From Anisus vortex (Eukaryota; Mollusca; Gastropoda; Planorbidae): a DNA stretch of 64,000 nucleotides. Position numbers and translations under genes: made by a program. The notes beneath the pieces were generated by a model, which saw only the letters and a list, made by a program, of their open reading frames with translations, was not told the DNA's origin and ran no database searches. The stretch covers positions 19,601,844 through 19,665,843 of the forward strand of contig OX421496.1 in the NCBI GenBank assembly GCA_949126835.1, in the 5' to 3' direction. Positions 18,989-29,067 of the stretch are shown one piece after another. Each line of letters opens with the position of its first letter. The stretch's first letter is position 1.

Positions 18989-21900
18989 TAGAAGCAGACA
19001 AAAATATCGACATGGTGTCGCCCCCGTGGACCAAAGCCAGGCGAGAGCGGCACCGGGCCCCTAGCCTCGAAGGGGTCCACCCAATCAAGGTATCTACTGC
19101 AAGAAACCGGAGTTCCACACATTCCTCAGGGAAAATAACATCGATGTCGCCTGCCTACAGGAAACACACCTTTGTGAAAAACGAAAATTTTTTATCAGAG
19201 GATACGACACATTTAGACGTGACAGACCAAACGGACAGAGAGGTGGTGTAATAACTCTGGTAAAACATGGGACTGCAGCCACACTGACCTCACAGACAGA
19301 AACTGGACAATTAGAATTCATCACAGTAAGGATAATCACACAAGGCCAGGAACTCCTTATAACTAATTGCTACAGTCCGCCCACAACCAAGCTCGATCTA
19401 CATCAACTAAAGCCTCAGACTGAATCCCACCTCATAGTGGGAGACTTCAACGGCCACTCCCCAGCTTGGGGATATGAAACTTCAGATCCCAGAGGTGATG
19501 AAATCCAAGACTGGATGACTGACAACAAGCTAATTCTTATCAACAAACCAGACGACCAACCATCTTATTTCTCCAGAGCCTGGAAAAAGACATCGACCCC
19601 GGACATTGCCATGGCCTCAGAGGATGTGCAGAAGAAAACAACTCGAACAGTCAATGACCAATTGGGAGGGAGTGATCACCTACCCATAACACTTCTAATC
19701 TCCGACATGAAGACCAACTCAGCTAACAGTAGGAGAAAGGCCAGCTGGAACTTCAAGAAAGCTGACTGGCAGAAATTCAAGACTGAAGCTGAAAATCTCA
19801 GGAAAATAACTTTCACACAAGATTTAAACAAGAACACAAAGACGCTCACGCAGCATATCCTAAATGCTGCCAAAAAATCCATTCCACGAGGTTTCAGGAA
19901 AGAATATAAACCCTACTGGAGCAAAACCTTGGAAACCAAACATCAAGAACTAACAGAAGCCAGGGAGGAAATGGAAAACAACCCTACGCTAGACACCACA
20001 ATTAAACACAACAACATTAAAAAAGAATACAACGAAACCAAAACCTGTGAGCTACAGAAATGCTGGAAAGACAAAACCGAGGGTCTTAATCTCGAGAAAA
20101 ACACAGGGAAACTTTGGCACCTAGTTAAAACACTAAACGAAGATGTTACAACAGCTAGAGGAACACCTGCCATTGAACACCGGGGCTCCTTGAAAACTGG
20201 AAAACAGGCAGCAAACATACTTGCCGACCACTTTCAATACGAGAGCACAACCAAAGTTCCGCGAACAAGGCGTAAAGAAATCGAGAAGCAACTTCAAACT
20301 AGGCCCAGGAAACAAACAAACCAAACTCCAACGATGACGTCAGAGCTCACACTGGAAGAACTAAGAGATGCAATACAAAAACTCAAAATGAAGAAATCCC
20401 CTGGAAAGGATGGCATCTGCAATGAGATGATCAAACACTTGGGACCAGGTGCCAGGGAAAAGCTATTAGAACTCTACAATCAATCGTGGAATTCGGGCAG
20501 CTTTCCTACTGCCTGGAAAGAGGCAATAATCATCCCCATCCCAAAAAAGCAAAAGGACCCCAAACAAAAAGACAGCTACAGACCAATCAGCCTACTGAGC
20601 TGCCTGGGAAAGACACTGGAAAGGATGATCAACAAAAGGCTTATGTGGCACCTAGAATCAAACAACATAATCATCAAAGAACAATCAGCCTTCAGGAAAA
20701 ACAGAAGTACAGAGGATCAGCTAATTCACCTAACTCAATCCATTGAAAATGCCTTTCAAATGAAAGAAAAAGTGGTAGCAACATTTATAGACCTCTCCAA
20801 GGCGTTCGATAGGGTCTGGAAGAAAGGGCTGCTAGTTAAGCTCCTAAATGCAGGCATAACAGGTAAAATGTTTGACTGGCTAAGCAACTTTCTCAGTCAC
20901 AGAACTGCCAGGGTAAAGCTCCAAAACAATCTGAGCCACTTAGTCAAAATTAGGGAAGGAGTCCCACAAGGAGGCGTTGTCTCCCCAACTCTCTTTAACA
21001 TCGTCATTAATGATATAGTAGACAACATACCACTCAAAATCAATCGAGCACTTCATGCAGATGACCTCACACTATGGAATGCCTCAGAATCTCTACCAGC
21101 TGCCTCAATAAGGATGCAAGAAGCCCTAAACAAAATAGGCAAATGGGCTGTAGATTGGGGTGTGACAATAAACTGCTCCAAGACTGTTGCAACTTGCTTT
21201 TCGCTCTCCACAAACAGAGAGACACTCCAGCTAAAAATTAACAACAAAATCATTCCCCAAGAAGACACGCCCACATATCTAGGCATCACACTAGACAAAA
21301 GACTGACATGGAACACACACATCAAGGAAACAGAGAGCCGGGCTACCAGGAGGTTGGCAGTAATGAAAAAGCTGTCAGGGACAGACTGGGGAGCTAACAG
21401 CAAAATCCTCAAACAAGTATACACTGGATATGTCAGACCGATAATGGAATATGGATCAGCTACCTGGAGTACCGCCTCCAAAAGCAACACACACAGGCTT
21501 AGCACCGTACAAAATGCAGGTATGCGCATTATCACAGGAGGACTAAAAACTACACCCATTACAGCACTAGAAACAACCTCAAACCGTGCCCCTCTAGACA
21601 AAAGACGGGAAGGAAAGATTCTAACTCATCACGCCAAAATACAAAGAATGGCCAGTCTGCCTGTGCACAACATACTCCAGGCAAGAACCAAAAACAGACT
21701 CAAAAGATCCAGCTTCAATCACATGTCAAGACAACTAGCCAAAGCACACTCAGATGAACTTCCCAACACACCTGACATCTATGAACCCGTACAACTCACA
21801 GAAGAATGGAATAGTCCACACCACAACATATTCTTCTCCAAGGAAGTTCCAGGAATCGACATCAAAGAGGGGCTATCAAAGGTCACACAGAGATCCCTCA

Positions 21901-22781
21901 CAGCGGACATGCTAGAGAGAGAATACAGCTCAAACAAATGGACCCATATCTATACCGATGGCTCTACAAATCCTAACACCAAAATTGGAGGAAGCGGAAT
22001 AGTTATCTCACACCCAAATGGACACACCACCTCTCACTCCCTCCCAGCTGGCTTTCCAACCACCAACCATAAAGCAGAACTCATCGCCATTCGGGAAGCC
22101 ACGAGCCTGATCAACAAGCTTACCCCACCTGCCGGTCACATTGTCATACTCACAGACAGCAAATCCTGCATACAGGGACTGATATCCCCAAGGGATCACC
22201 TCGAGAGGGAGACACTGGACAGACTGAGTACTCTCTCACTACAGAGTGCCCTAGCGGTCCAGTGGATACCCTCACATTGTGGACTGCCTGGAAACGAGGA
22301 GGCAGATGAGCTGGCCAGACTCGGAAGAGATGCCCCACAGGATATCAACCACACACACCGCATCTCCTACTGCGAGGCAAAGGACATAATCAAAGACATG
22401 TACAAGAGAAAATGGACTGAACAACACAATCCCCCAACAGGAGACGACTGGCCCCACCTTACCAGATATGAGCAGACCACCATACTCCGACTAAGGACAG
22501 GACACAACAGACTATTAGACCACCAGCATCGAATCGGCTTAAGTCACACCCCTGAGTGCCCCTGTGGAACTGGACTCCAGAATGCAGAGCACATCCTGCA
22601 ATTGTGCCCACTCCACAGAGAGGCCCGTAACCAGGCCTGGCCTCAGGGAGCCACCATGGAGGAAAAGCTATGGGGCCCAAAGCCATTCCTACAGACAACA
22701 GCCCGGTTTGCCAGAGAAACAGGACTGCCAGTCTGACACAGCAAAAGAAAGCTAAATGGAACGCAGAAGAAGAAGAAGAAG
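18989..22781 (+). mobile_element. I/Nimb-like LINE with intact endonuclease-RT-RNase H frame
   Basis: A 5'-truncated non-LTR element. About 75 bases that may be the end of ORF1 (basic, RRERHRAPS-like) precede the main ORF, which is open from 19065 to 22736. The element ends with a short 3' UTR and (GAA)n at 22764-22781. An RNase H domain after the RT places it in the I superfamily, and the arrangement resembles Nimb elements known from snails. No target duplication was recognised. Confidence 0.82.
19065..22736 (+). CDS. LINE ORF2: APE endonuclease - RT - RNase H - zinc knuckle
   Basis: Open for ~1,223 codons after a TAG at 19062, with no internal stop. The first ~124 residues hold the endonuclease start: NQGIYCKKPEF, NIDVACLQETHL and NCYSPP. 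GDFNGHSPAWG begins at 19440, followed by DIAMAS and GGSDHLPI. Numbering from 19437: RT with YRPISLLSC, FIDLSKAFDRV (450-460), GVPQGGVVSPTLF and HADD (540-543); RNase H with YTDGS (D841), AELIAI (E881), TDSK (D907) and NEEADELA (D957), a complete D-E-D-D set. The C terminus carries CPCG-x8-EHIL-x2-CP, a zinc-binding motif. No ATG lies near the frame start, consistent with 5' truncation. Full conservation suggests recent insertion. Confidence 0.87.
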   Translation, partial: PRRGPPNQGIYCKKPEFHTFLRENNIDVACLQETHLCEKRKFFIRGYDTFRRDRPNGQRGGVITLVKHGTAATLTSQTETGQLEFITVRIITQGQELLITNCYSPPTTKLDLHQLKPQTESHLIVGDFNGHSPAWGYETSDPRGDEIQDWMTDNKLILINKPDDQPSYFSRAWKKTSTPDIAMASEDVQKKTTRTVNDQLGGSDHLPITLLISDMKTNSANSRRKASWNFKKADWQKFKTEAENLRKITFTQDLNKNTKTLTQHILNAAKKSIPRGFRKEYKPYWSKTLETKHQELTEAREEMENNPTLDTTIKHNNIKKEYNETKTCELQKCWKDKTEGLNLEKNTGKLWHLVKTLNEDVTTARGTPAIEHRGSLKTGKQAANILADHFQYESTTKVPRTRRKEIEKQLQTRPRKQTNQTPTMTSELTLEELRDAIQKLKMKKSPGKDGICNEMIKHLGPGAREKLLELYNQSWNSGSFPTAWKEAIIIPIPKKQKDPKQKDSYRPISLLSCLGKTLERMINKRLMWHLESNNIIIKEQSAFRKNRSTEDQLIHLTQSIENAFQMKEKVVATFIDLSKAFDRVWKKGLLVKLLNAGITGKMFDWLSNFLSHRTARVKLQNNLSHLVKIREGVPQGGVVSPTLFNIVINDIVDNIPLKINRALHADDLTLWNASESLPAASIRMQEALNKIGKWAVDWGVTINCSKTVATCFSLSTNRETLQLKINNKIIPQEDTPTYLGITLDKRLTWNTHIKETESRATRRLAVMKKLSGTDWGANSKILKQVYTGYVRPIMEYGSATWSTASKSNTHRLSTVQNAGMRIITGGLKTTPITALETTSNRAPLDKRREGKILTHHAKIQRMASLPVHNILQARTKNRLKRSSFNHMSRQLAKAHSDELPNTPDIYEPVQLTEEWNSPHHNIFFSKEVPGIDIKEGLSKVTQRSLTADMLEREYSSNKWTHIYTDGSTNPNTKIGGSGIVISHPNGHTTSHSLPAGFPTTNHKAELIAIREATSLINKLTPPAGHIVILTDSKSCIQGLISPRDHLERETLDRLSTLSLQSALAVQWIPSHCGLPGNEEADELARLGRDAPQDINHTHRISYCEAKDIIKDMYKRKWTEQHNPPTGDDWPHLTRYEQTTILRLRTGHNRLLDHQHRIGLSHTPECPCGTGLQNAEHILQLCPLHREARNQAWPQGATMEEKLWGPKPFLQTTARFARETGLPV

Positions 22782-22897
22782 GCTCCAATTAAGACCCCCC
22801 CCCCAGGAGCCATTTACCCAAGTTCACCACTGACTATTCTTCTTCAATCTTACCCTCTGACTCACACAAGATTACTAAATTCATATCATCATATCAG
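22782..22897. other. spacer with C-run
   Basis: Short unique sequence with an 11-base C-run at 22795-22805, between the LINE tail and the hAT-A left end. Confidence 0.5.
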
Positions 22898-23050
22898 CAG
22901 AGGTCTGCAACCTAAGTCACGCGTGTCAGGCTTGACACGAAGAACGATTTTCAAAGGCGCGCCAAGGAGATCTCCCAGAAGGAGATTTTTCAATGCAAAC
23001 TTTTAACATGAAAATCAAGCTGTACGTCGAATGTTTAAGTTCATTAAAGT

Positions 23051-23257
23051 TTGTATTCAAAGATCTCATCATTGGACTTGCGATCTGTGATTGAATCTAT
23101 TGTTAAAATAGTCGATTTTATAGCTTCTCACCTTTTATTGATTTACAGGCATTTCAAGTCTCTTCAACAAGAAAGTGATACGGAATATAGAGATCTGATG
23201 TTACACCCATTGTTCGTTACATTAGACGAGGTTAAGTCTTGGATAACTGACTGTTGA
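23051..23257 (+). pseudogene. hAT transposase-like remnant in hAT-A copy 1
   Basis: A 68-codon frame: SLDLRSVIESIVKIVDFI, then YRHFKSLQQESDTEYRDLM. This resembles the segment SVVESVVKIVNFIR-x6-HRQFKSLLEE-x-DSEYGDL found in hAT-derived GTF2IRD2/ZBED-type proteins. The conserved RWLS-x-G that normally follows is missing, and the frame ends VKSWITDC. The same remnant is in copy 2 (53987-54193) and, broken, in copy 4 (minus strand, 50-260). It is too short to act as a transposase. Confidence 0.6.
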
Positions 23258-24189
23258 AGCCGATGTTTCTGAATGACATAGGAACACGTTTCAATTAGTT
23301 GAACTAGCCGTGAAATCTATTTCAAATAGTCTATAATTAATGTAAAAAAATGTTTATTTGTTTTATTATTTTAATAAATATAACAGTCTTATAAACTAGC
23401 ATTATATTATGTAATTGTTGGAATTATTAATGCTTTTAAAAATCTCCTGAAGTTGACTTAAACAATTTATGCAGGAAATGTTTTTTACAACTGTTTAGCG
23501 TAAACTAATTATATTCCTTTAATTACTACTTGAAATAAATATCACAATGCTAGATTTATATAAGGAAATAATAATTTATAAACAATATTACAAAACATAT
23601 CATGTTTGGTACCACCGGTATCACTATAAAATCAAATTTATATGTGGAAACCTGTATTAAAGGGAGATGATTAACCAATTTTTTTGCCATTAATATTTCT
23701 AAATGTTTTCTATTTATTAACATAATTTGTGGCTTAAAATTATAATACTAAATTGATAAAATTATTTAAAAAATAGTTTAAAAGTATATAAATATTATTT
23801 GAGAGAAGAAATTAAAAATACATTTTAAACTTCAGACAGTACATTAACTACTCACGTTGTATGATTACTTCATATCAATTCCACTAAAGGTAATTATTCA
23901 GGACTACTTAAGCTGCAGTTCCGCAATATATTTTTAATGTAAACGAAAATCTCAGGATGACATGAAATAAAATGAAAAAACTCTGGCATATCTCTCTACA
24001 TAAAGTGTGGGGAGTCCATTTATTACGATTGATTCGCTGCCCTCTGGCTAGGATCAGAGCATCGTACACTCTGATCTCAGAAGTCGGTAGGTAAAGCTTT
24101 TAGTTGGTAACTGGGTTTGGACAACACACCTGTTAGCGGGATGTTGTCCGAGCCTTGCGAGACTATGAGCTTGCTGTTTTCTTGCATTG

Positions 24190-25035
24190 GCTCTCATTCA
24201 TGGTCGGACTGGACTACAGCTTGTCTGCACTCGGCTCTCATTCATGGTCGGACTGGACTACAGCTGGTCTGCACTCGGCTCTCATTCATGGTCGGCCTGG
24301 ACTACAGCTGGTCTGCACTCGGCTCTCATTCATGGTCGGACTGGACTACAGCTGGTCTGCACTCGGCTCTCATTCATGGTCGGACTGGACTACAGCTGGT
24401 CTGCACTCGGCTCTCATTCATGGTCGGACTGGACTACAGCTGGTCTGCACTCGGCTCTCATTCATGGTCGGCCTGGACTACAGCTGGTCTGCACTCGGCT
24501 CTCATTCATGGTCGGACTGGACTACAGCTGGTCTGCACTCGGCTCTCATTCATGGTCGGCCTGGACTACAGCTGGTCTGCACTCGGCTCTCATTCATGGT
24601 CGGACTGGACTACAGCTGGTCTGCACTCGGCTCTCATTCATGGTCGGACTGGACTACAGCTGGTCTGCACTCGGCTCTCATTCATGGTCGGACTGGACTA
24701 CAGCTGGTCTGCACTCGGCTCTCATTCATGGTCGGACTGGACTACAGCTGGTCTGCACTCGGCTCTCATTCATGATCGGACTGGACTACAGCTGGTCTGC
24801 ACTCGGCTCTCATTTTTGGTCGGACTGGACTACAGCTGGTCTGCACTCGGCTCTCATTCATGGTCGGACTGGACTACAGCTGGTCTGCACTCGGCTCTCA
24901 TTCATGGTCGGACTGGACCACAGCTGGTCTGCACTCGGCTCTCATTCATGGTCGGACTGGACTACAGCTGGTCTGCACTCGGCTCTCATTCATGGTCGGA
25001 CTGGACTATAGCTGGTCTGCACTCGGCTCTCATGC
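24190..25035 (+). repeat. 44-bp minisatellite inside hAT-A copy 1, about 19 copies
   Basis: The unit is CTCATTCATGGTCGGACTGG, then ACTACAGCTGGTCTGCACTC and GGCT, with starts exactly 44 bases apart. Units are nearly identical, differing mainly at GGACTGG/GGCCTGG and a few single positions near the right end. Because 44 is not a multiple of 3 and no unit has a stop in any forward frame, all three forward frames stay open. The long predicted proteins here (206-352 residues) are by-products. hAT-A copy 2 has only about one and a half units at the same place. Confidence 0.95.
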
Positions 25036-25580
25036 TTGACGTAAGAGTGATTGTGCAGATGTCAGAACTAGATGATACACGACTGGTGACCAGCCCTTCG
25101 GGGCGGGAAGTCAATACGGGTATTAGTGAAGTTGGCGATACCATGCGACATTTAAACGCCGAATGGCCCACATGAGGGGCAAAGAGCTCCAAGCGCCACC
25201 TAATGAAAAATAAAATGAATTTTTACTGGTGCTAAAATAAAACCTGACAACTAAATTAAATTTTTTTATATTGACCATTAATGTGAAAGTTCAGTCAGAA
25301 ATTATGCATTTGCAAATAGAAAAAAGCAAGAAAGATGATTGTCACAACCTTTTAAATTTTTTTTAACAATTAAATATAAAACTCTGTAGACTACGATTTT
25401 CTCAATAAAATTATTTTGCTTTTGACCTCGGTCTTGCTTACGACGCTAAAAAAAATTGTCTTATTAAAGTAAAATTTTATAAACATATAGTAAAGCAGCT
25501 TGACTATCAGGCTGTTGGCACGCTGAATGATTTAGAAATCCTAGTTTGGCACACTGTTAACAAAAGATTACCGACCCCTG

Positions 25581-25840
25581 GTGTATAGCACTATCTGAAT
25601 AAGTCCAAAGCATCCCAAGCCTACGTTCAAACGACTAGAGAAATGACAAGACGGTAAATGCCTAATTGCACACAACTGCTAGCAACTGTAGCAACAAGGA
25701 GGAAAGAACATTTGGCCATCGAGAAAAAAAAATTGACTTTCAAATATAAACATGGGCTGAGAAAATATGGCACCTGGTATGATTTAGTATCTGGTCTGAA
25801 ATAATATGGAAGTTTTCATTCAGCTAGTCTGTTCATCTTT
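25581..25840. other. no gene recognised
   Basis: Unique sequence flanking the hAT-A right end. Confidence 0.5.
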
Positions 25841-25986
25841 GAGATAAATAGATAGAGAGAGAACAGAGAGAGGTAGGAAAAGATAAAGCTAAGAGGATAT
25901 AGATAGATAAAGAGACAGACAGACGGACAGATGGACAGACAGACAGATAGACAGATATATATATATAGAGAGAGAGAGAGATATAG

Positions 25987-26017
<31 letters not shown>

Positions 26018-26018
26018 C

Positions 26019-26097
<79 letters not shown>

Positions 26098-26106
26098 GAG
26101 ATAGAT

Positions 26107-26143
<37 letters not shown>

Positions 26144-26330
26144 TACTTTGAGAAAGAGGGTGGAAAGAAACGGAAAAAGAGAGACGGGGGGGGGGGGGAA
26201 GAGGAAAAAAAGCAATATTGAGGGAAAGGTGGAGAGAAAAAAGAGAGCACGAATAGAGAGAATGACACAAAGAGATACAGAGGGAGACATAAGAATAAGG
26301 ACAGAAAGATAGAGAGAGACCACGCTATGT
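25841..26330. repeat. GATA/GACA/GA microsatellite block
   Basis: Compound simple repeat: (GACA)n, (GA)n, long (GATA)n at 25982-26140, then GA-rich sequence with a 10-base G-run near 26190. Long minus-strand frames rich in Ser, Leu, Tyr and Ile arise only from TATC repetition. Confidence 0.93.
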
Positions 26331-27250
26331 TAAATGAAAGAAGATAGCCTGCAATTTTCACATATAAATTGAAATTTGTGCAAAACAAACAATATGTTGT
26401 TTCACAGTTTCCGTTTTACGATTTTATACTTTGAAAAGCACTTGACATTATAGTGGGCGGATGTGGCATGATTGGGTGACGGGGGTAGCCATGGGTTCCT
26501 GTAGGCACCTCCATGAATTTTATTGTTTTACATTATAGAAAAGTCCTACTAACAAATTCGGTCTTGCCACAGATACATTATATTCTATAGGCACGCTATT
26601 TATAGACATGGGGACAAAACAAATAGTATTAACACCCCTGAGCGACCCTTTTCAATTATAAATCCGTTTATGACTAACTGTATACACTTATTGACATTAA
26701 GAGGTTCACTTTAAATATGTTATATAAATACAAAGTAGTATTGATGGCAAAGCTATTTGATTAGGATCTTTTACAATTCTATTTATGCGCAGTCTTTCTA
26801 CTTCCGGACAATAGTGGGTGTAGATTTAATCTCTACGTTTCACTAGGTTATAATCATCATCAGAAGGTTTTTCGTGTGTATAAAGTGCTTTAATCATTGT
26901 GATATTGACACACCCATAGCCAACACGAGTTGTGTTGTTTAATTTATGTATTCTCTGATTGAGATCTAAACCCGTTAATTATACTGTTTCATTTGGCTAC
27001 CTGTGGTTGTTTGTTTTGTTGTTTTTTGTTGTTGTCGTTGTATTTTTTTGTTCAAATATGTCTATTAGAGTCTTGGAGTCTCAAAACTTAACTATATGGA
27101 TCCGGTGCCACCGTGCGGAGGCTCGGGGTACCTTCCCTAACAGCACTTTATAGGGGTCCGAAATAGGCCTATTAATAAAAAAAAATTCTATTATTGGAAT
27201 CTTGGCCAGATGTTGGGCCAATATAGTGTGTTGCTAGGGTTATCTCTATA
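26331..27250. other. no gene recognised
   Basis: Unique sequence. A 64-codon frame at 26959 is mostly a GTT-rich run. Confidence 0.5.
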
Positions 27251-27256
27251 TAACTG

Positions 27257-27257
<1 letters not shown>

Positions 27258-27315
<58 letters not shown>

Positions 27316-27454
27316 ATATTTCTCTCTTATATATAACTTACATATATTTTATCGTGACATATCCTGCAAAACAAAAAAATAAACACAATACCTCAATGTT
27401 TCCCTTCATAGTTCTTTCATTTAAAATATTATTAAATATTATATATATATTTAA

Positions 27455-27520
<66 letters not shown>
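27258..27520. repeat. (CT)n and (TA)n microsatellites
   Basis: (CT)n at about 27258-27313 and (TA)n at about 27461-27518, separated by AT-rich sequence. Confidence 0.93.
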
Positions 27521-27577
27521 TTATATTAGTAGCTCAGTGTGTGTGTGGGGGGGGTGGGGACTAAACAAAGTCTTGAT

Positions 27578-27619
27578 GGGTCGTATTGTAGCCCGTGGGC
27601 CGCCAGTTGCACACACCCC
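27578..27619 (-). mobile_element. hAT-like terminal remnant
   Basis: Read from 27619 inward this starts CAGGGGTGTGCAACTGGCGG then CCCACGGGC, the widespread hAT terminal pattern CAGGGGTGGGCAA-x-GGCCCGCGGGC. The other end is not identified, perhaps lost in the (TA)n tract. The P-like element at 27624 was inserted directly beside this end. Confidence 0.5.
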
Positions 27620-27831
27620 TGATCACAGAATAGATATAGAACAGAATGCGCAATCCCTATATGCGCAGTCACTAATAGTGAAGCTCGGCTTCCGCTATTT
27701 TCTTTTGATGTAAGGCAGCGTTCACTAGAAACGCTACTATAATAAAATGAGAAAGGCTAAATTTATTACTGATATCTACTCTTAGCAAGTTTAGGACTAA
27801 AGCAAGGCTACTAATATTAAGTAATATGAGG

Positions 27832-28029
27832 TTATAAATACAGTTGTTTATCCGTTACGGGGTCAGGAAAGCCATGTAGTTTGACATGCTTTATTGTACG
27901 ATAATCAATCGTTTTCGCATCATTGTTGCAGTATATTACACAACAGCCTTTGCACCTTTTGCCTGAAACATAGCTTTGGGTATTCGAAATTGTAGATTTG
28001 ATGAAAAAGACATTGTAAATAAGCATCAA
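27832..28029 (-). pseudogene. THAP zinc-finger fragment
   Basis: The frame contains GKRCKGCCVIYCNNDAKTID followed by KHVKLHGFPDP. This matches the start of THAP domains (C-x3-4-C-x-N, then HGFP/HRFP). The later C-x2-H and tryptophan are absent because the frame stops at 27832. THAP domains bind the ends of P elements. Here the fragment is the N-terminal part of a deleted transposase. The nested hAT insertion at 28055-28062 lies just upstream, so the original start may have been displaced. Confidence 0.55.
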
Positions 28030-28062
28030 TCTATAGTGTAACCAGGACCGCTGCGTTTAAAC

Positions 28063-28978
28063 TAGGGATGTTAAACGAAAACCGGAATACCGGATTCCGG
28101 TTTTGAAACCCAAAACCGGTTTTGATTTTCAAAACCGGATTTCGGTTTGTTGGTTTGAAGGTAATCACTACTTCAAGAAGCACACCTTTTTTTTTTGGTT
28201 CTGATGGAAATAATTGTCAAAAATAATGTTGGATTCGCACAAAACAATTCTTGAAATGCCTTGCTAGTCTTAGATATTGTTTCTTTTATTTTCCAAATAC
28301 GAACTTTGGCTTGCGATAAAAACCACATCAAACCAAATGTTAAGTTACAGTTACAAAAGTTACAGCTACAATTAACATGATTTTTTTTACTTGTCGGCCC
28401 ATCTTTAAGATGTGAGCTCCCCTTTGATGTACACAATAGAGAGACGCAAACTAGCCTATCCCAGTATTTCTGTGACCCTGAACATTTCGGCTAGACACCA
28501 CGTCTGTGCTTTAATATTAACGGCCCTATAACGTCTTTTGATTCGTGTTACGCGAAACCTTTCAATACATTATTTTACAAGTTACCATAGATCTATAGGC
28601 TTATGCCTCTTCAAATACTTTCTTAATATTATGGTCAACAATAATCGGTAATTTGATTATCACTATTGAAAAATTATTGAAAGCTATTATCGGTTTTAAT
28701 CATTAGCCCAGATTTTATTAGTTTTAAGGAATTTTATGGTAAAGAGTACAAAATAATATTGAATTCGCACAAATCAACCCCTTGAATGCCCTGCAAACAC
28801 AAATTAAGTTTAAAGTAAGCTTATTTTTCAAATATACCTACAAAACTACGCCCATTTGTTTTTTTCAGGCCTATGACTTGTGACATTGCGCGGGAGGGGG
28901 GGAACCGAAATCCGGTTTTAAACCGGTTTTATAGAATCGAAAACCGGTTTTAGAAAAAAACCGGTTTTAACATCCCTA
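28063..28978. mobile_element. hAT non-autonomous element (916 bp) nested in the P-like element
   Basis: The ends are TAGGGATGTTAA and TTAACATCCCTA in inverted orientation. They are flanked by a perfect 8-base duplication GTTTAAAC at 28055-28062 and 28979-28986. Sub-terminal regions are rich in AACCGG/CCGGTT motifs on both sides. Inside, a block around AATAATGTTGGATTCGCACA (28222) is repeated in direct orientation as AATAATATTGAATTCGCACA (28752), each followed by a similar ~25 bases. Only an 87-codon minus frame without transposase motifs is present. Confidence 0.88.
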
Positions 28979-29067
28979 GTTTAAACAGTATGGCGTTGGT
29001 ATTATTTCCGGAAACAGAAAAAAATACGCTTGCGCATTCTGTTCTATATTTATTCTGTGTCCCTGAT

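Larger units (their letters stand above)
22898..25580 (+). mobile_element. hAT-A copy 1 (contains expanded 44-bp array)
   Basis: The left end CAGAGGTCTGCAACC and right end GATTACCGACCCCTG are diverged forms of the TIRs seen in copy 2. It is collinear with copy 2 (53837-59543) over most of its length. Compared with copy 2 it lacks ~560 bases (equivalent to about 54243-54820) and has about 18 extra 44-bp units. It lacks both insertions found in copy 2, so it is an empty-site reference. It encodes only a short transposase remnant, so it is non-autonomous. A flanking 8-bp duplication was not recognisable. Confidence 0.82.
27624..29059 (-). mobile_element. P-element-like deletion derivative with THAP remnant, interrupted by a hAT MITE
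   Basis: TIRs are at 27624-27653 and 29030-29059: 30 bases beginning CACAGAATA, with 29 of 30 positions matching. They are flanked by an 8-base duplication, CCCCTGAT (27616-27623) and TCCCTGAT (29060-29067). Without the nested hAT (28063-28978 plus its 8-base duplication) the element is ~512 bases. It encodes a THAP-type zinc-finger start on the minus strand. THAP domain, ~31-bp TIRs and 8-bp duplications are the hallmarks of P-type transposons. Catalytic regions are gone. Confidence 0.7.

Noticed and set aside
24117..25175. Long predicted proteins of 352, 274 and 206 residues
   Set aside because: They are the same 44-bp repeat read in three forward frames; openness follows from the unit having no stop codon in any forward frame.
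25816..26388. Ser/Leu/Tyr/Ile-rich minus-strand frames up to 190 residues
   Set aside because: Produced by (TATC)n and TC-rich simple repeats; no domain, not protein-like.
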